Below are positions 60,770 to 64,000 of a stretch of 64,000 nucleotides of DNA, in pieces. Position 1 is the first letter of the stretch; each line of letters opens with the position of its first letter. The notes beneath the pieces were generated by a model. It ran no database searches and was not told the origin of the DNA. It saw only the letters and a program-made list of their open reading frames with translations. Both the position numbers and the translations under genes were made by a program. The stretch spans positions 14,389 to 78,388 of the forward strand of contig CAYRBI010000008.1 in assembly GCA_964422415.1 (NCBI GenBank), in the 5' to 3' direction. The stretch comes from OLB16 sp964422415 (GTDB lineage Bacteria > Hinthialibacterota > Hinthialibacteria > OLB16).

Positions 60770-61738
60770 TTACTTTTTGGATTCTCCCGTAGGATTCTTG
60801 TGAAGATCCTTGGGCATTTCTTTCGGCGCATCCTTCAATAAATCCTTGACCGCATCCGTCTCGGATTCCTTTGTGGACCAAGCCTTGTTCCAGTTCTCCA
60901 GCCCCTTCTTCATATCGGGAACAGGATTGTCCGGACTGTTTTCGTATTCGAACATGATTGGCCCGCTGAAGTGGATCTTCTTCAGTGTCATGGCCACCTT
61001 CATCACGTCCATATCACCCTCGCCCAGGATCTGCTCCTCACCACCCTGTTTCCAGTCCTTGAGGTGAAGGCTGTGAACCCGTTTGCCCAATGCAAGAATC
61101 ACCTCATCGGGTTTCTCGCCGGAGCGGATGGAATGCCCTGTATCGACACAAGCGCCGATGAAGGGGTGACGGTTTTCAATGGCCTTGAGGGTATCGGCCA
61201 CCTTGTCATAACGCGATTTGGGGCCATGGTTGTGAATGGCGATCTTGATCTTGAACTCCTCGCAAAGTTTCTCCAGGCTGTCGAAGGATTCCGGCTCTGG
61301 ATCGGCGGTAAGGATCTCAATCCCCAGCGCCTTGGCGAACTCGAACTTGACCCGGTTAGCGGCGGCATCTGCAGTGAAGCTCTCGACACCAAAACAGGGC
61401 ACCTTGATCCCCTCGGCGGTGAGGGTTTCCTTGATCTTGGCAAAACCCGGATCATCCGCCTTGGGCGGGAAATGAACCGAGCAGAACTCCATGTGATTCA
61501 ATCCCAGTTCCTTCAGCTTCTTGATAGATTCATCAAACTTGAAATTGCGGAAACTGTAACTCTGCGCGCCCAGCATCACGCCGGCACGGTGTTTCTTCCC
61601 GGTTTTCTTCGCAGCTTTCTTCGCCGCTTTCTTGTCGGTAGCCGCTTCCTCGGCACCCACTTCGGCGGCCAACGCTGTTAGAAACGCAGCACCCGCCACG
61701 CTACTCATCAGGAAATCTCGACGATTCATCGAGGACAT
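60770..61738 (-). CDS. TAT-exported sugar phosphate isomerase/epimerase-like protein
   Basis: This protein of about 322 residues begins MSSMNRRDFLMSSVAGAAFL, a twin-arginine-type signal (an RRDFL variant), followed by a Lys-rich linker (KKAAKKAAKKTGKK). A xylose-isomerase-like TIM barrel follows: AQSYSFRNFKFDESIKKLKELGLNHMEFCSVHFP, IAIHNHGPKSR, GACVDTGHSIRSGE, VHSLHLKD, IMFEYENSPDN. The His, Asp and Glu ligands of the barrel are present. The start at 61738 is supported by GGGAGG 8 bp upstream. Such exported barrels are common in planctomycete-like and related bacteria; the substrate is unknown. Confidence 0.88.
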   Translation of the reverse strand: MSSMNRRDFLMSSVAGAAFLTALAAEVGAEEAATDKKAAKKAAKKTGKKHRAGVMLGAQSYSFRNFKFDESIKKLKELGLNHMEFCSVHFPPKADDPGFAKIKETLTAEGIKVPCFGVESFTADAAANRVKFEFAKALGIEILTADPEPESFDSLEKLCEEFKIKIAIHNHGPKSRYDKVADTLKAIENRHPFIGACVDTGHSIRSGEKPDEVILALGKRVHSLHLKDWKQGGEEQILGEGDMDVMKVAMTLKKIHFSGPIMFEYENSPDNPVPDMKKGLENWNKAWSTKESETDAVKDLLKDAPKEMPKDLHKNPTGESKK

Positions 61739-61933
61739 GTTCACTACCTCCCGTATACGGATTAACACACAGGATGGGAGTCTATTACTGACCATGGTTC
61801 CCGGCAACAGATCCGGTTAATGGCGATCCGGGAGAAGCGAGATCGTATCTTCTGGATTGGGGGAAACTACTGAGAGGACATCTGACTCTTGTTGGAGGAT
61901 AGAGCGATGGAGATCATCCTCCCACCCAAATTA

Positions 61934-62128
61934 CTAGGATGAAGCTGAAAGTGTTCTCTCTCCCGGAACCTCGAACCGTTCCGGATGCTGACATTCAGCC
62001 GCTCTCAAACGTTCACATAGTGTGTGAAGATCATATCCAGCATCTTTCGCAAGTTTCGCTCCCGCTAGCCGGAACTCTTCGACAATTGGGTCAATCCATG
62101 GTTCTGGGCAGGAATCATCTGGTATCAT
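61934..62128 (-). CDS. Antitoxin partner of the PIN toxin
   Basis: This 64-residue protein (IDPIVEEFRLAGAKLAKDAGYDLHTLCERLRAAECQHPERFEV) resembles the short helical proteins encoded next to PIN-domain toxins of the neighbouring type. A strong GGAGGAG site lies inside the toxin gene 7 bp before its ATG. The start overlaps the toxin 3' end by 14 bp, in toxin-then-antitoxin order. Confidence 0.78.
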   Translation of the reverse strand: MIPDDSCPEPWIDPIVEEFRLAGAKLAKDAGYDLHTLCERLRAAECQHPERFEVPGERTLSASS

Positions 62129-62600
62129 TGAACAACTCCTCCGGAGTACAAATGATTGGAGTTATCAATCCCTGGAGAGTGTTGATCTCCTGGAGACGGC
62201 GCCGTACTCGACCGCTGGCGATGTGCTTGCAGTTCCATGTCACCAAATAGTCTACTCCCCAGTATGAGGCCAGAGCAATGTGAAGAGCATCACGGAATGA
62301 TCCGGGAGGGAGCGGTATCTGGATGATGTAGATGGCCGCCAGTGCTTCCACCTGTTGGGTAATCGCCAGTTCAGGTATGACTCCTAGGACACTCAGGCGC
62401 TCCTGAGCTGCGCCTGGATCCCCGGCTTTCACCTCTTCCAACACGATTTCCAAAATGAAGGGTTCAAAATCGGAAAGGCACTCGTCCCACCATCGCCGTG
62501 TGATTTCTTGGTGGGCCAGGACAATGATATCTCTTGATGGATGCGATGTCCTGTAACCAACGACTGAGGTTTCAAAATAAAGGGTTGGTCTCTGATTCAT
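62115..62600 (-). CDS. PIN-domain toxin
   Basis: This 161-residue PIN-like ribonuclease starts with YFETSVVGY (a variant of the usual DTN strand, with Glu in place of Asp). It continues with FEPFILEIVLEEVKAGD and FRDALHIALASYWGVDYLVTWNCKHIASGRVRRRLQEIN. The late acidic Asp in RDALHIA and the LVTWNCKH motif are conserved. It should cleave RNA unless bound by the protein encoded next. The Glu at the first metal position is common in this subgroup. Confidence 0.85.
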   Translation of the reverse strand: MNQRPTLYFETSVVGYRTSHPSRDIIVLAHQEITRRWWDECLSDFEPFILEIVLEEVKAGDPGAAQERLSVLGVIPELAITQQVEALAAIYIIQIPLPPGSFRDALHIALASYWGVDYLVTWNCKHIASGRVRRRLQEINTLQGLITPIICTPEELFNDTR

Positions 62601-62638
62601 CTACTGACCTGTTTGCATTCATTCAACCCCTGGATTCA

Positions 62639-63703
62639 TTAATCCTTTTTCATGGGAGAGTTCGTGGCATATCTCTTCTTGCACACCTTTCCCGTGTTGT
62701 CGAAAACCAGGATCGAATCTTCTGTGAGGATGATTGGATTCCCAGCCGCGCCAAAGATCATGTCATGGACCTTTTCGGTCTTCAGGTTTGTCCTCTCCAT
62801 GGTTGTGAGGTTAAGCAGAAAATGTTTTCCTTTTGATCCCGTCCCAGACTGCTGAAGGATTCCCCACATCCCCTTCAGTTGTTCAAGCCTTTCGGCACTT
62901 CCAACACTGATGGCGATCAGCGGAGAATGTCCATCTCTTTCAAGTTTAAAAAAGGTATCCTGTTTATCCCACAAATCGAGATAGAACGTATCAGCAGACA
63001 TGCTCCAAAGGGATACATCTTGGAATTTAACGAAGGAAGGAGGTATCGGAATTTCCGTCTTCGTGATGGCTTCGGTAGCCAAGTTGTACTCGCATACTGA
63101 GAGACTAGTGATAGGTTCTATCCATACATCTTCTGCGAATAAGAATTGAGGGGAGACAAGCCAAGTGGTTTTCTGAGTCACTGAATCCCAAGCAAGTCCC
63201 CGGTGGGGATTGCACTCGATTATCTTGGAAGCTGACATACCCTGTTTCCAATGTTGAAGACGGTTTTCCCAGCCTGCCAGGATGTATCCATGGGGAGTTC
63301 CCAAGGGGATGAGTTCGAAGCGTGTTTCTCCGAGAGGAGAGGAGATTAACTCAGAAGCGGAACCTCCCCCCAAAGGAGTTTGGTAAAGTGACCAGGATGA
63401 TTTTCCTTTGGGGGTAGCCACGAAAAAAATATCTGCGGAATCATCACATTGCATGACAAGCGAGCAGATTTCGTAGTTTGGCAGCCATAACTGGTTCCTC
63501 TGCTTGCCATCGAAGGTCAGAATATCGATGCAAGACTCGCTGTTCTTGATGAAGTAGTGGTTTTGTGAGAGCAATCCGATATCTGGAAGAGACAGTGGAA
63601 CACTTTCCGCGTGAACGCTGAGTTGTGTGGAAGGCAATAGTAGAAAATAATTCAAAACTCCCAAGGCAAACCAAAAATGTCTACAATGAGTCTTGATTGC
63701 CAT
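62639..63703 (-). CDS. Secreted hypothetical protein, possible beta-propeller
   Basis: This protein of about 354 residues starts with a signal peptide (HFWFALGVLNYFLLLPSTQLSVHA). It then runs through beta-strand-rich repeats such as DIFFVATPKGKSSWSLYQTPLGG, GYILAGWENRLQHW and GNPIILTEDSILVFDNTG, which suggest a propeller-like fold; I name no family. Its C-terminus matches that of the partial gene immediately upstream (GNPVILTDTGIYVLPPGS), so the two are tandem paralogues. The ATG at 63703 is chosen for the signal peptide; GGAGG stands very close, and a GTG at 63727 is also possible. Confidence 0.7.
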   Translation of the reverse strand: MAIKTHCRHFWFALGVLNYFLLLPSTQLSVHAESVPLSLPDIGLLSQNHYFIKNSESCIDILTFDGKQRNQLWLPNYEICSLVMQCDDSADIFFVATPKGKSSWSLYQTPLGGGSASELISSPLGETRFELIPLGTPHGYILAGWENRLQHWKQGMSASKIIECNPHRGLAWDSVTQKTTWLVSPQFLFAEDVWIEPITSLSVCEYNLATEAITKTEIPIPPSFVKFQDVSLWSMSADTFYLDLWDKQDTFFKLERDGHSPLIAISVGSAERLEQLKGMWGILQQSGTGSKGKHFLLNLTTMERTNLKTEKVHDMIFGAAGNPIILTEDSILVFDNTGKVCKKRYATNSPMKKD

Positions 63704-63751
63704 TACCTCCATCTCCGTATGACCCACTAAATCAATTTATCCGCCTGCCCA

Positions 63752-64000
63752 TCATCTCCGCGGCAGTCTCACCTCATATCGCTTTTCGAGCGTCTTCGAT
63801 CCAGGTGGCAGGACATAGATTCCCGTATCAGTCAGAATGACCGGATTCCCATCCTCTCCAATCATCAATCCATGGACCTCGCCATCAAGTCCTCTGATGG
63901 TCTCGCCACTCACAAGGTTGAGAAACATATCGGCAGAGGAACAACTTTCATAATTGGAGAGAACCGCCCAGGGGAACTCAGCAAACAGAATTCTTCCTTG
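63752..64000 (-). CDS. Partial secreted-protein paralogue, 5' part beyond the window
   Basis: The minus-strand frame is open from the right edge to a TGA at 63752-63754, giving the last 82 residues. They include GRILFAEFPWAVLSNYESCSSADMFL and GEDGNPVILTDTGIYVLPPG, ending KRYEVRLPRR. This C-terminus parallels that of the next gene (GAAGNPIILTEDSILVF... KKRY). It is 48 bp upstream of that gene, on the same strand. Function unknown. Confidence 0.75.
   Translation of the reverse strand, partial: QGRILFAEFPWAVLSNYESCSSADMFLNLVSGETIRGLDGEVHGLMIGEDGNPVILTDTGIYVLPPGSKTLEKRYEVRLPRR

Overview
The window is about 64 kb of moderately GC-rich bacterial DNA with short gaps between genes, and it contains one 100-base run of N at 59916-60015. 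I see no rRNA, tRNA or CRISPR array. The gene content suggests an anaerobic, fermentative, polysaccharide-using heterotroph. It includes an NAD(P)-linked [FeFe] hydrogenase with all three maturases, secreted glycosidase or esterase-like proteins with Pro/Thr linkers and dockerin-like tails, GH57, xylose isomerase and uronate-isomerase-like genes. Secreted proteins of this style are common in poorly cultured lineages such as Sumerlaeota, Hydrogenedentes, Omnitrophota or the PVC group. The lineage is a guess. The many toxin-antitoxin modules and interspersed palindromic repeats indicate a repeat-rich genome, and the N run begins inside one of those repeats.

Layout. 1-4.96 kb (+): an operon with the 3' end of an OmpA-domain gene, a NitT/TauT-type ABC permease and ATPase, a membrane coiled-coil protein and an AAA ATPase. 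5.2-12.6 kb (-): a chemotaxis operon (unknown protein, CheA, CheW, MCP) preceded by a sigma-54-dependent response regulator; a sigma-54-like promoter and an upstream inverted repeat lie between them. 12.9-14.9 kb (+): a hybrid PAS histidine kinase. 15-20.7 kb: rhomboid-like/TPR protein, cysteine desulfurase, CHAD protein, glutamine synthetase homologue. 20.7-28.5 kb: two HicAB modules, iron alcohol dehydrogenase, CE2-like esterase, ORF6N protein, an esterase-UroD pair, an orphan ribbon-helix-helix protein and a small membrane protein. 28.5-33.6 kb: two secreted proteins (DUF4434-like; BNR/CARDB/PPC multidomain).

33.6-36.1 kb (+) is the most interesting part: an AT-richer island with a HEPN-domain protein, a protein of unknown N-terminus with a C-terminal winged helix, a predicted msr-msd RNA (terminal a1/a2 pairing plus a perfect 17-bp hairpin), and a retron-type reverse transcriptase. 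I read it as a retron defence system with a HEPN effector.

36.5-38.9 kb: GH57 and a zinc-ribbon protein. 39-51.8 kb (-): MFS transporter, HydE, HydF, aspartate ammonia-lyase, HydG, HydA, a NuoF-GltD fusion and NuoE, with a near-consensus sigma-70 promoter in front of nuoE. The fusion suggests that the hydrogenase exchanges electrons with both NAD(H) and NADP(H). HydE and aspartase both carry repeat-encoded peptide segments. 52.1-64 kb: PilT-like ATPase, xylose isomerase-like protein, GcvPB, uronate isomerase-like protein behind a structured leader, a broken PIN toxin module, a glycosidase-like secreted protein, O-methyltransferase, TAT-exported sugar isomerase-like protein, a PIN toxin-antitoxin pair and two tandem paralogous secreted proteins, the last cut by the window edge.
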